DNA of 64,000 nt. Origin: an uncultured Paracoccaceae bacterium. Its GTDB lineage: Bacteria > Pseudomonadota > Alphaproteobacteria > Rhodobacterales > Rhodobacteraceae. Where the stretch lies: the NCBI GenBank assembly GCA_947493145.1, contig CANLPZ010000001.1:930001-994000 (forward strand), in the 5' to 3' direction. The notes under the pieces were generated by a model. It was not told where the DNA came from. It saw nothing but the letters and a program-made list of their open reading frames with translations, and ran no database searches. Positions 25,872-35,269 of this stretch are shown one piece after another; position 1 is the first letter of the stretch, and every line of letters begins with the position of its first letter. A program made the position numbers and the translations under genes.

Positions 25872-28163
25872 TCAAATTGGGTTGTCCATTCGCACTGCAA
25901 CCGTCACTTTTCCTCTGCAGGCTTGTGGCCATTTCAACTGAATTTGATCTTTGTTTGTGCCTGTTTGTGTGGTCACATTTGGAAAATCCCAGACCGTCGT
26001 ATTGGCACTTCGTTTTATCGCGCCGACGCTTACGACACTATCGACGCCCCGCGCCCGCGCGCCAAACGGGATATAGTCGCTGACATCCACATTCCATGTT
26101 TGCGCATCCGATGATTGCGTGTGCGTATAGCGGACAGGATTGTAAATAGGCTGCAAGACGCCATTAAATGTATTGGCGGACACATCAATGTTGCGAATAC
26201 GACTATAATCCAAATCGGCATAAGTCGTATCGACGCCATCAATGCGGTCAATTGTGCCGTTGATGGTCCGAAACACGTTGCCAGTAATCGACAAACCATT
26301 GATAAAATGCCCTGCCCCATAAGGTTTAATAACAACCCAATTGAACCATTGCGCGACATCGATGCAAACAAACGTGTTGCCTGTGATTGTCAACGCACCG
26401 AACGAATATTCCGGCTGCAAATCAGGCGTTGCGTCATGTTCATTCGTCCATTCAATGAAACTATTGTCGATGTAATTTCCCGTAATGATGGATTGCGTGT
26501 TTGCCAAAGTGAACACAATCCCGCCCTTGCGTACGCCGCTTGGCTCACTATCGCCTTGGAACCAATGGTTTCCAACAATGACGGACTGTCCCCCACCGAT
26601 CACAGCGGTGTGCAAAAACAACTGGCATCGATTGTCGCGGAATTTCAAATCATTGGCGTTTGTATTCAACGCAATCGATTTACGTTCCTCAACCGACGCG
26701 GAATTTTCGTTTGAAATAAACTGACAACGATCAATGTGCAGATCCTGACATCCGCGGCCGATTGACGTGATGCCGCGATCGTTCGGTTTATTGATATAAC
26801 AGTCGCGAATATGGAAATTATTGCCGTTCGGCGCCAAATTAATTCCGGACGCCAGACCGGAACACTGAATTTCAAGATCGTCGATGTTGAATTTACTCAA
26901 CTTACTAAACCCGCTGAAATCCAACATGTATTTGAAGCGCTTGAACGAAAACACCTGCGTTCCTTCGGCATCAAACATGGGGGCACTTAACGTCAAAGTT
27001 TGCGCGCCAATATTAACCGATTTCACGTAAACTTCGCGCCCAACTCCGGTGCCTTGAACCAGCGAACCGACTGGGATGGTCGCGATATTAACTACGTTCG
27101 ACAAAAGCTTCGGGTCCGCAGGATCATAAGTCGCTTGGCTTGACGTCTCAAACGTATTCCAATCGGTCGAGGCAACCGCCTGTAGGCGACCATTGCGCAA
27201 GACACGTCGAACTTCAAAAGAATTCGAATTGCCGACAATCGCATGCACATCGACCGGACGCGACAATGAAATCGAACGCCCTTTCATATCCATACTGTCG
27301 TGATCGGAATAATTCAGCAACGCTTGCAGCGCCTTTTCAAAACCAAGCTGTTCATCACCAAAGGCGTCCAAATAACTCGGCAATTCAAAATTTCGCAACA
27401 ACACCAAACGATGCGCAGTGTCCATTGTAACCGTCCCGATGAACCGAACGGGATTATTCAACGTCACATTGCCGCCCAACCGATACTCACCCTCTGGCAC
27501 AACAATTTCACGTCCGTCCGCTGCCGTGTCTGCGGCATCGAATGCAGCTCGACAATCTGTCACGCCATCGCCAATGGCACCAAAGTCGCGGACATCAACG
27601 GCACCGATCAAGCTGCTCCGAAAAGCCGCCGAAACATCGTCAATCCGCAAATCGTCGATCCGAATGACGCCACCGTTTGCGCCAATCAGATCAAGCCCAA
27701 GATGCCCATAAACAACATCCCCGCCCCATACCATATCAACACCAGATCGATCCGCTTTCCCGATGATCGCCGAGACTTCGTAAACTTCACCATAAGATGT
27801 GATCGTCGTTGCTGGGCCGGTTTGCTGTGCATCCGTCACATTTGCGTTGCTGCCGTCCCCCGCCCAACCCGCAATCCGAACGCTGGGCAAATTCCCGGAT
27901 ATCACCTTAACCTTCGCTGTGACGCGCAAAAAGCACCCCGGTAAAATCGGCGTTTCCGCCATATATCGGATCTTGGTGGTCGAGCTGTTTTTTACGATCT
28001 CCATGCAACCGGCAAAATCCTGATCAGATGGAACAAAAACGCCGCCACCTGATTCAGCATAGGTGTCCGATCCTGGTGTCCCGTCTCCACTTGACCAAAC
28101 ATCCAAACCGTCTGAAAATGCTGTCGGCGTGAATAAAATGCCTTCTGTGATTGCTTTGTTCAT
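25872..28163 (-). CDS. Right-handed beta-helix protein, pectate-lyase-3/GH28-like
   Basis: The 763-residue protein has three parts. Residues 1-190 form an N-terminal region with a jelly-roll look (CFLRVTAKVKVISGN and IRIDDLRIDDV). Residue 200 onward starts with the Pectate_lyase_3 signature VDVRDFGAIGDGVTDCRAAF and VPEGEYRLGGNVTL. A long beta-helix follows, with repeated NxF/NxxxIxGNxF rungs (ITGNYIDNSFIEW, ITGNTFVCIDV, ITGNVFRTINGT). Such proteins act on polysaccharides as lyases, hydrolases or epimerases, including phage tailspikes. No signal peptide is visible, so export route is unclear. The start at 28163 has GGGAAGGG upstream. It neighbours the T1SS adhesin operon on the same strand but is separated by a terminator. 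Confidence 0.78.
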   Translation of the reverse strand: MNKAITEGILFTPTAFSDGLDVWSSGDGTPGSDTYAESGGGVFVPSDQDFAGCMEIVKNSSTTKIRYMAETPILPGCFLRVTAKVKVISGNLPSVRIAGWAGDGSNANVTDAQQTGPATTITSYGEVYEVSAIIGKADRSGVDMVWGGDVVYGHLGLDLIGANGGVIRIDDLRIDDVSAAFRSSLIGAVDVRDFGAIGDGVTDCRAAFDAADTAADGREIVVPEGEYRLGGNVTLNNPVRFIGTVTMDTAHRLVLLRNFELPSYLDAFGDEQLGFEKALQALLNYSDHDSMDMKGRSISLSRPVDVHAIVGNSNSFEVRRVLRNGRLQAVASTDWNTFETSSQATYDPADPKLLSNVVNIATIPVGSLVQGTGVGREVYVKSVNIGAQTLTLSAPMFDAEGTQVFSFKRFKYMLDFSGFSKLSKFNIDDLEIQCSGLASGINLAPNGNNFHIRDCYINKPNDRGITSIGRGCQDLHIDRCQFISNENSASVEERKSIALNTNANDLKFRDNRCQLFLHTAVIGGGQSVIVGNHWFQGDSEPSGVRKGGIVFTLANTQSIITGNYIDNSFIEWTNEHDATPDLQPEYSFGALTITGNTFVCIDVAQWFNWVVIKPYGAGHFINGLSITGNVFRTINGTIDRIDGVDTTYADLDYSRIRNIDVSANTFNGVLQPIYNPVRYTHTQSSDAQTWNVDVSDYIPFGARARGVDSVVSVGAIKRSANTTVWDFPNVTTQTGTNKDQIQLKWPQACRGKVTVAVRMDNPI

Positions 28164-28296
28164 GAAAACCCTTCCCAGCCGCAGACCAAAAGCGGCGCAA
28201 ATCTCTATCGTGACCAATCGCGGCAAAACCGCTGGAACAAAGGAATAAAAATTTTGAGTTTCCACACGTTAAACGCGGCGTACGACCTGTGTTGCG

Positions 28297-28704
28297 TTAC
28301 ACGCCAACGCCAACCGATGGGAGAATTTGAACGCCATTAATTTGCCACCCGTCAGGCGTTTCAATCATTTGATAATCCAGAACAAAAGCAGATCCATCTG
28401 TCCCTTGAAACAGAACTTTTTGCCACACTCGGCCCGAAATTTCACGAAGTTCCAAAAAGTCGACCCGCGAATTGTTCACCACCATGGGATACCCTTGGCG
28501 CACCATGTTCTCGAACATCTCAGGGCTTTGAAACATACGTTGGATGGTTGGGGAGGCAAATTCAAATGCGCGATCAAACTCACCGGCCTCAAAGGCATTT
28601 AACTGTGATTGAATTGTCGTTTGCACCGCTTCAGAATGACCCGCTGCATGTCCGGCAACGGCAAGTCCGACAAACGCCGCCACACACAAGGTTCGCTTAA
28701 ACAT
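28297..28704 (-). CDS. DUF4864 domain protein, exported
   Basis: The 135-residue protein has a signal peptide (MFKRTLCVAAFVGLAVAGHA) and a single DUF4864 domain: IQSQLNAFEAGEFDRAFEFA, then SPTIQRMFQSPEMFENMVRQ and a C-terminal beta part ending GWQINGVQILP. The fold resembles NTF2-like proteins. It is probably periplasmic. The function is unknown. The start at 28704 has GGAGGG upstream; the frame from 28719 is slightly longer. It lies just downstream of lysK on the same strand, 57 bases away. Confidence 0.85.
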   Translation of the reverse strand: MFKRTLCVAAFVGLAVAGHAAGHSEAVQTTIQSQLNAFEAGEFDRAFEFASPTIQRMFQSPEMFENMVRQGYPMVVNNSRVDFLELREISGRVWQKVLFQGTDGSAFVLDYQMIETPDGWQINGVQILPSVGVGV

Positions 28705-28761
28705 AACAATACCCTCCAACCGATATGGCTAAAGGGTATTGCAAAACTCCGTTTCGTCAAA

Positions 28762-30405
28762 TTAGACGAGCTTTCCGTCCAAAGCGTCGTCAATCAACTG
28801 GATGGTTTCTTTGACGCCGTAAAGCGCGACAAACCCACCAAAACGCGGCCCTTGCGATGCACCTAAAAGCACCTCGTAAAGTGTCGAAAACCAGTTCCGC
28901 AACGGCTCAATGCCATGGATTTTCCCGATGGCGAACACGATGGATTGCAAAAACTCATCGTCCGAAAAATCAGGGTCTGGAAGTGGATCATCACGACCAA
29001 CGATTTCGTTTTTCTTTGCAATTGCTGCCAACGCGGCTTCTGGTGATTTCAACGCATTCGCCAAATCAGACAAGGCAGAACGTTCCACATCCGTTGCCTC
29101 GCGATACGTTTTTGTCGGTTTCACAAAATCATTGTAATATCGAACAGCAAATCCCGCCGCCGCATCCAAATCGGGGTGTGTTTCAGGCGAAGCATCTGGC
29201 GCATAGCGTTGAATAAAGCCCCAAAGATGTTCTTTCTCTTCGGCACCGGCAACGGACGCCAAATTCAGCAACATCGCAAACGGAACCACCAAATTGGACG
29301 TCGGAACGTTGTGCCCATGGATATGGAATACAGGGTTCGCAAGCCGCTGTTTCGCATCTTGATCACCGTAACCGCGCAGTTGTTGATGGTATTCATCAAC
29401 CGCCTTTGGGATCACGTCAAAATGCAACCGTTTCGCCGTTTTGGGCTTTTGGAACATGAAATACTGAAGACTTTCTGGCGCCGCATAAGTCAACCAATCC
29501 TCCATCGACAAGCCGTTGCCCTTGGATTTCGAAATCTTTTGCCCCAGCTCATCGTTAAACAACTCATAAGACAAGCTCTCTGGCGGTCGCTGACCCAGCG
29601 CGCGCGTGATCTTTGACGACTGCGTTACGCTATCGATTAAATCCTTACCGGACATTTCGTAATCAACACCCAAAGCCGCCCAGCGCATCGCCCAATCCGG
29701 CTTCCATTGCATTTTCACATTGCCGCCCGTGACCGGAATTTCGATACGCTCGCCATCCGGTTCCTCGTACACGATTGTGCCTTTTGCAACGTTCCGCTCC
29801 AACGTTGGGACTTGCAAAACATGCCCCGTTTTCGGCGAAACAGGCAAGAAACACGAATACGTCGCACGACGTTCTTCGCCCAGTGTTGGCAACATAATCT
29901 CTTGGATTTTTTCGAACCGTTCTAAGGCGACCATCAAGGTTTCGTCGAATTTTCCAGATGTGTAGTATTCGGTTGCAGAGGCAAATTCATATTCAAACCC
30001 GAACCCATCCAAAAATTCGCATAGTTTCGCATTGTTGTGCTGCGCAAACCCTTCGTACGTTCCAAACGGATCGCGCACTTTGGTCAAGGGTAAGTTCAAA
30101 TCCTCTGCCAGCTCCTCCTGCATCGGAACGTTGCCAGGCACCTTACGAAACCCATCCATGTCATCGGAAAAACAAATCAACTTTGTCGGGATATCAGACA
30201 GCATTTCAAACGCACGGCGTACCATGGTCGTCCGCGCAACCTCGCCAAAAGTTCCAATATGCGGCAATCCCGACGGGCCATAGCCGGTTTGAAACAATAC
30301 GTATCCCTTTTCAGGATCTGTCTTTTCATACCGTTTAAGCACCTTACGGGCCTCCTCAAAAGGCCAAGCTTTCGATGCAAACGCGGTATCTCTTAAATCA
30401 GACAT
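28762..30405 (-). CDS. lysK: Lysine--tRNA ligase, class I
   Basis: The 547-residue class I LysRS has the HIGH motif in GPSGLPHIGTFGEVARTTMV and the KMSKS motif as KISKSKGNGLSMEDWL. This is the archaeal-type enzyme, unrelated to the class II LysS of most bacteria, and is known in Alphaproteobacteria. It is long enough for the catalytic core plus the helix-cage anticodon domain. The start at 30405 (MSDLRDTAF) fits the family; the frame from 30432 is leader. The gene is divergent from the TerB-like gene with about 110 bases between starts. Confidence 0.96.
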   Translation of the reverse strand: MSDLRDTAFASKAWPFEEARKVLKRYEKTDPEKGYVLFQTGYGPSGLPHIGTFGEVARTTMVRRAFEMLSDIPTKLICFSDDMDGFRKVPGNVPMQEELAEDLNLPLTKVRDPFGTYEGFAQHNNAKLCEFLDGFGFEYEFASATEYYTSGKFDETLMVALERFEKIQEIMLPTLGEERRATYSCFLPVSPKTGHVLQVPTLERNVAKGTIVYEEPDGERIEIPVTGGNVKMQWKPDWAMRWAALGVDYEMSGKDLIDSVTQSSKITRALGQRPPESLSYELFNDELGQKISKSKGNGLSMEDWLTYAAPESLQYFMFQKPKTAKRLHFDVIPKAVDEYHQQLRGYGDQDAKQRLANPVFHIHGHNVPTSNLVVPFAMLLNLASVAGAEEKEHLWGFIQRYAPDASPETHPDLDAAAGFAVRYYNDFVKPTKTYREATDVERSALSDLANALKSPEAALAAIAKKNEIVGRDDPLPDPDFSDDEFLQSIVFAIGKIHGIEPLRNWFSTLYEVLLGASQGPRFGGFVALYGVKETIQLIDDALDGKLV

Positions 30406-30514
30406 GACATATCCATTTTCCCAACGGCCCAAACCTAGGCCTAATTTCTTTGCACTCCCTATTGCGACAGCGCAGGGCCGTCAATAAATTGAACGCAATT
30501 GCAAAGGAATTAAA

Positions 30515-30934
30515 ATGACCGATCCAGCCCTTTTAACGGCCCAAGACAGCCTCGCCGCAATCATGATTGCGGTTTCTGCCTCGGACGAAAACATTCGTAC
30601 GTCTGAATTGCTAAAAATCGAAAACATCGTCAACAACTTGCCGGTTTTTGCGGGTTACGATCCAGACAAATTGAAACCGATTGCGCAAACCGTGTTTGAT
30701 TTGTTTGAACAAGAAGACGGCTTAGATGCCCTATTTGGTCTAATTCGCGACAGTTTACCGGAATATTTATATGAAACCGCATATGCAGTTGCCTGTGACG
30801 TCGCAGCAGCAGACGGGCAAATTGCGGAACCTGAACTGCGGATGCTAGAAGAAATCAGATACGAATTTAATATCGACCGTCTCCACGCCGCGGCAATCGA
30901 ACGTGGCGCTCGGGCGCGCCATATGCACCTATAA
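30515..30934 (+). CDS. TerB-like (tellurite resistance TerB family) protein
   Basis: The 139-residue, all-helical, acidic protein shows the TerB pattern AIMIAVSASDENIRTSELLK and CDVAAADGQIAEPELRMLEE: two helical halves each with a DGxxxxxE-like metal-binding turn (ASDENIRTSEL and AADGQIAEPEL). TerB domains bind divalent metal and appear in stress systems; resistance to tellurite is not implied. It stands alone, with no other ter genes nearby. The last six bases overlap the convergent dacB stop. Confidence 0.8.
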   Translation: MTDPALLTAQDSLAAIMIAVSASDENIRTSELLKIENIVNNLPVFAGYDPDKLKPIAQTVFDLFEQEDGLDALFGLIRDSLPEYLYETAYAVACDVAAADGQIAEPELRMLEEIRYEFNIDRLHAAAIERGARARHMHL

Positions 30935-32398
30935 CAGCGCCCATTTTTGTAACAACTTTTGCTGCAAACGTTTAGACCGCGTGTTCCATGTTTTGGCCCC
31001 GCGCGGTTTTTCACGGTTTTCTTTCGGGATCGATTTCCGTCTTGGCACATCGCCCGACACAATCGCAAATGCTTTCGCTCGACCATCAGCACCGCGCACA
31101 TATCCCGCAAGTGCAGACACAAAATTCAACGTCCCCGTTTTCGCCATAACTTTTGCCGGATGGCCCGCAATTTTGTTGCCCTTTTCATCCCGCATCGGAA
31201 TCGGCTTTAACAAAGCTTCAAAATCAGGTTGCGTCTGATGCGCTTTGGTCAAAATGTCCACCAACGCCTTCGCCGTAACGCGGCTTTTGTCGCCCAGACC
31301 TGAATGATCCACCAAACTTACATTGACGCCATACTTGGATTTCACCCATTGGTTCATACGCTTGGCCGATGCTTTCAATGAACCCGCGTTTCCACCCAAT
31401 GCCTTCGACGCGGTCAAGCCCAACACCTCAGCCGTCAGGTTCGTCGAAAATTTCAACATTCCGCGCACCACGGCCGGCAGTTCCGCGCCTTGATCAAAGG
31501 CAATTCGTGTTCCTCCGCTAGAGCTGCCGAACTGGGCTTTAGGCAGCGCCAGTCCGTTGCTATTTGCAAGACTGGTAAAGACTTCGGCGACGTGGGCTTT
31601 GGGTTTTCGTGTCGGCAACCAACGGCTTCCAAAATTGTTCAACGCACCCCGCGCGACAGTCCAACTGTCATAGGATCCCGCATCTTCGTACGCATAGACT
31701 GGGCCTGCACGATCCACGATCCGCATGCGTGACGAACGCACATTTGGTCGCAAGTTTTCTGACCGCGCTTCCATCGCAACTGCGAAATCTGCGCCTTCTT
31801 TTTTCCATTCAAAATGGACCCGATTGTAATTCAGATTGATACCCGACACAGCAGGATTATACCCGACATGGGCTGGTTGCCCCGCATCGATCATTGAAAT
31901 CGGCCCAATGGCAGAGGCATCTACAATAAACCTGCCAACGACTTTGTTTATACCTGCCGCTTTGACCTGTTTGACCAATGCGTTCAATCCGTCGGTATCC
32001 AGCAGCGGATCGCCGTTTCCACGCAAAACCAAATCGCCGTTTAAAACACCGTTCGAAATCGTCCCCTTGTAAACGACTTCGGTCCCAAATCGAAAATTGG
32101 GCCCCAAAACATCCAACGCATAAAGACCCGTAATGATTTTTGCGACGCTTGCTGGTGGTAACAACGCTGTGTCATTCGATCCGGCAATCCGACGCCCGGT
32201 CCGCGCATCGGCCAATGCAAAGGCTGTGACCCCTGTGATACCCGCATCAGAAACCAAATCCGAAGCCGATTTAGGCTTCGGCGGTGCAGGCCGATCAACT
32301 GGGCGAAGAGAATTAGAGGGCGCTTCTGCGCACGCCGCAATTGGCAACACGGCCAGACTAGAAGCAAGAAACGAACGTCGTGAAAATTTCTGTGTCAT
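30929..32398 (-). CDS. dacB: D-alanyl-D-alanine carboxypeptidase/endopeptidase, PBP4 type (probable Tat lipoprotein)
   Basis: The 489-residue penicillin-binding protein of the S13 family has SXXK in PPASVAKIITGLYAL, SXN as FSTNLTAEVLGL and KTG in VMAKTGTLNFVSAL, and an inserted domain between the first two motifs. It cleaves D-Ala-D-Ala and DD-cross-links in the periplasm. The N terminus MTQKFSRRSFLASSLAVLPI carries a twin-arginine motif (SRRSFLA). A lipobox-like IAAC follows, which would make it a Tat-exported lipoprotein. The 3' end overlaps the convergent TerB gene by six bases. nadD lies upstream on the same strand. Confidence 0.92.
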   Translation of the reverse strand: MTQKFSRRSFLASSLAVLPIAACAEAPSNSLRPVDRPAPPKPKSASDLVSDAGITGVTAFALADARTGRRIAGSNDTALLPPASVAKIITGLYALDVLGPNFRFGTEVVYKGTISNGVLNGDLVLRGNGDPLLDTDGLNALVKQVKAAGINKVVGRFIVDASAIGPISMIDAGQPAHVGYNPAVSGINLNYNRVHFEWKKEGADFAVAMEARSENLRPNVRSSRMRIVDRAGPVYAYEDAGSYDSWTVARGALNNFGSRWLPTRKPKAHVAEVFTSLANSNGLALPKAQFGSSSGGTRIAFDQGAELPAVVRGMLKFSTNLTAEVLGLTASKALGGNAGSLKASAKRMNQWVKSKYGVNVSLVDHSGLGDKSRVTAKALVDILTKAHQTQPDFEALLKPIPMRDEKGNKIAGHPAKVMAKTGTLNFVSALAGYVRGADGRAKAFAIVSGDVPRRKSIPKENREKPRGAKTWNTRSKRLQQKLLQKWALL

Positions 32399-32451
32399 AC
32401 CAAATTGCTACCGCGAATACTCATTTGTTCAAACTCAATTGTAGGTGAAAT

Positions 32452-33060
32452 TTACCATTCGCCGCGCGCCCGTATAGCCGAGGACGACAAATCTTTCATG
32501 GGGGTGTTAATAAAACACCATGCTGGCGCAACAGCGCGGGACAATAAACGCGCATTTTTTCCGCTAATTTTGAAATCACGGTACACTTTTGCGGCCTTTG
32601 ATGTCCGTGCAGATACCCGATCCCCCGGTCGCGCAATCACACCAATCGGCACAGTATCCGCAATACCGCGCCAATTATCCCACCGATCAAATTGCACCAA
32701 ATTGTCTGCCCCCATAAGCCAGACAAAATTCACCGTTGGATACAATTGTCTCAGTCGCGCAATCGTATCTGCACTGTATCGTGTGCCAAGAAACTGCTCT
32801 ATTGCGGTGACCTCAATTCGTGGGTGCTTCATGACCGCGCGGCTTGCTTGTAAGCGATCTTCAATCGGCGCTGGTCCATTTGTTTTCAGTGGGTTGCCGG
32901 GGCTGACCAACCACCACACACGATCCAAGCCAAACCGTTTTAATGCAACTTTGGAAATGTGAACATGCCCCGCATGCGGCGGATCAAAAGACCCCCCCAA
33001 CAAACCAATGGTCTGACCATCCGCGGCGTGAGGTAAATTATGGCGCATATTCGACGTCAT
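32452..33060 (-). CDS. nadD: Nicotinate-nucleotide adenylyltransferase
   Basis: The 202-residue protein has the nucleotidyltransferase signature [19 protein letters not shown] and a C-terminal [13 protein letters not shown] (the ISSTxIR box). NadD makes nicotinic acid adenine dinucleotide, the step before NadE, whose gene is also in this window (44158-45816). The start is uncertain: ATG 33060 (MTSNMRHNL) and ATG 33048 (MRHNLPHA) are both possible and neither has a clear ribosome binding site. The frame extends further only through a TTG at 33096. It is divergent from ettA. The end of the protein lacks any extra domain. Confidence 0.9.
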   Translation of the reverse strand: MTSNMRHNLPHAADGQTIGLLGGSFDPPHAGHVHISKVALKRFGLDRVWWLVSPGNPLKTNGPAPIEDRLQASRAVMKHPRIEVTAIEQFLGTRYSADTIARLRQLYPTVNFVWLMGADNLVQFDRWDNWRGIADTVPIGVIARPGDRVSARTSKAAKVYRDFKISGKNARLLSRAVAPAWCFINTPMKDLSSSAIRARGEW

Positions 33061-33188
33061 AACAGACCCATACCGACTGAAGAGCGACAGTTCCAACAGT
33101 TTTTCACGCTTTCTGCTGGTGGCTACATTGCTCTGATAGCAAAGGTTGGATAAACACGCGCGAAGCTCAGAATTTCAGGAGACAGCAG

Positions 33189-34844
33189 ATGGCTGCGTAT
33201 CAATACGTTTATTTTATGGATGGGGTGTCTAAAACCTATCCGGGCGGCAAGAAATGTTTTGAAAACATCCGTCTTAACTTTTTACCTGGTGTAAAAATCG
33301 GTGTCGTTGGTGTGAACGGTGCTGGTAAATCTACTTTGATGAAAATCATGGCCGGAATGGACAAGGATTTTTCTGGCGAAGCGTGGGCCGCAGAAGGTGC
33401 CAAAGTCGGTTATCTACCGCAGGAACCGCAGCTCGACGAAAACCTTGATGTACGCGGCAACGTCATGTTGGGCGTTAAAGCCAAAAAAGACATCCTTGAT
33501 CGCTACAACGAATTGGCGATGAACTATTCCGATGAAACAGCCGATGAGATGGCGAAACTTCAGGACGAAATCGACAGCCAAAACCTGTGGGATTTGGACG
33601 CGCAGGTCGATGTATCGATGGAAGCCTTACGCTGCCCACCAGATGACGCGGATGTTTCAACACTTTCAGGCGGTGAAAAACGACGTGTTGCGTTGTGTAA
33701 ACTGCTTCTTGAAGCACCCGACATGTTGTTGCTTGACGAACCGACTAACCACTTGGACGCTGAAACCATTGCATGGCTCCAGCAGCATTTGATCGACTAC
33801 AAGGGAACGATCTTGATCGTCACCCACGACCGCTATTTCCTTGATGCGATCACCGGTTGGATTCTGGAATTGGACCGCGGCCAAGGCATCCCGCACGAAG
33901 GAAACTATTCCTCTTGGTTGGAAGCCAAAGCAAAACGCATGGAACGCGAAGCCAAGGACGACAAATCCAAACAGAAAACGTTGGAACGCGAATTGGAATG
34001 GATGCGTCAAGGTGCCAAAGCACGTCAGGCAAAATCCAAAGCCCGTATCAGCGCCTACAATGAACTGGCAAACCAATCGGAACGCGAAAAGGTCGGTCGT
34101 GCCCAGATCATCATCCCGAACGGCCCACGTTTAGGGAACAAAGTGATCGAGGTTAAAAACCTGAAAAAAGCCATGGGCGACAAACTATTGGTCGAAGATC
34201 TGAGTTTTGACCTGCCGCCAGGTGGAATTGTCGGCGTCATCGGTCCCAACGGGGCTGGTAAATCGACCCTGTTCAAAATGCTGACCGGCCAAGAACAACC
34301 TGACGAAGGCACAATCGAATACGGTGATACCGTTGATCTGTCCTATGTCGATCAATCCCGCGACGCCTTGCAAGACGATGTGACCGTATGGGAAGAAATC
34401 ACCGGAGGTGCGGAAATCATCGAACTGGGTGACGCACAGGTAAATTCACGCGCTTATTGTTCGTCCTTTAACTTCAAAGGCGGCGATCAGCAGAAAAAGG
34501 TTAACCTGCTTTCCGGTGGTGAACGCAACCGCGTCCATATGGCGAAACTGTTGAAAGAAGGTGGAAATGTTCTTCTTCTAGACGAGCCAACCAACGATTT
34601 GGACGTTGAAACGCTTCGCGCACTTGAAGACGCTTTGGTTGATTTCGCTGGATGCGCTGTCGTGATCTCACACGATCGTTTCTTCCTAGACCGGATTTGC
34701 ACACATATGCTTGCCTTCGAAGGAGACGCACATGTGGAATGGTTTGAAGGAAACTTTGAAGATTACGAAGAAGACAAAAAACGTCGTTTGGGACCAGACG
34801 CGTTGGAACCCAAACGGATCAAACACAAAAAGTTTGTGCGTTAA
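33189..34844 (+). CDS. ettA: Energy-dependent translational throttle protein EttA (ABC-F)
   Basis: The 551-residue protein has two ABC domains without membrane segments. Walker A motifs are VGVNGAGKSTLMKIMAG and IGPNGAGKSTLFKMLTG; signatures are LSGGEKRRVALCKLL and LSGGERNRVHMAKLL. The linker is Arg/Lys-rich (RELEWMRQGAKARQAKSKAR). It starts MAAYQYVYFMDGVSKTYPGG, characteristic of the EttA subfamily. EttA binds the ribosomal E site and gates elongation according to ADP/ATP ratio. It has AGGAGA ahead of the ATG. Confidence 0.95.
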   Translation: MAAYQYVYFMDGVSKTYPGGKKCFENIRLNFLPGVKIGVVGVNGAGKSTLMKIMAGMDKDFSGEAWAAEGAKVGYLPQEPQLDENLDVRGNVMLGVKAKKDILDRYNELAMNYSDETADEMAKLQDEIDSQNLWDLDAQVDVSMEALRCPPDDADVSTLSGGEKRRVALCKLLLEAPDMLLLDEPTNHLDAETIAWLQQHLIDYKGTILIVTHDRYFLDAITGWILELDRGQGIPHEGNYSSWLEAKAKRMEREAKDDKSKQKTLERELEWMRQGAKARQAKSKARISAYNELANQSEREKVGRAQIIIPNGPRLGNKVIEVKNLKKAMGDKLLVEDLSFDLPPGGIVGVIGPNGAGKSTLFKMLTGQEQPDEGTIEYGDTVDLSYVDQSRDALQDDVTVWEEITGGAEIIELGDAQVNSRAYCSSFNFKGGDQQKKVNLLSGGERNRVHMAKLLKEGGNVLLLDEPTNDLDVETLRALEDALVDFAGCAVVISHDRFFLDRICTHMLAFEGDAHVEWFEGNFEDYEEDKKRRLGPDALEPKRIKHKKFVR

Positions 34845-34856
34845 TTTGGTGCGGCC

Positions 34857-35219
34857 ATGAGATCATCAATCCTGATGTCCTTGGCCGCTTCCGTTTTCGT
34901 AACGATTGCTTTGTATATTTTTAGCGTTCCCAAATCTTTGGGGGCGCATCCATGGTGGGCCGAAAACGTAATTTTTTACGGCGCCCCTATCGGGATGTTA
35001 ATCGGCCTCGTCGTTGCATTTATTCGTCCACGTTCAGCCTTGGTGTCTATCGCGTTTTTCATTCTCACCCTGCTGGCGTTTTGGGTTGCGAAATCTGGCG
35101 GCACGGCATTTGCAGCCTCATTCGCAGAAGACCAAGCCGCCGGACAGCGCTGGTTTTACGGCTGGATCGCAACAATTGCCGCCTTGTTGGCCGCTGTAAG
35201 TTACACGTCCAAACGATAA
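34857..35219 (+). CDS. Small polytopic membrane protein of unknown function
   Basis: The 120-residue protein has four predicted transmembrane helices (ILMSLAASVFVTIALYIF; VIFYGAPIGMLIGLVVAFI; LVSIAFFILTLLAFWVA; FYGWIATIAALLAAVSY). There is a soluble loop with GGTAFAASFAEDQAAGQRW between the last two. I do not recognise the family. It follows ettA by 12 bases and may be co-transcribed. No terminator follows. Confidence 0.65.
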   Translation: MRSSILMSLAASVFVTIALYIFSVPKSLGAHPWWAENVIFYGAPIGMLIGLVVAFIRPRSALVSIAFFILTLLAFWVAKSGGTAFAASFAEDQAAGQRWFYGWIATIAALLAAVSYTSKR

Positions 35220-35269
35220 AAGTGTTGCGAATGACTCGCAATTTCTGAATTCGCCCCCATATGTTCAAT

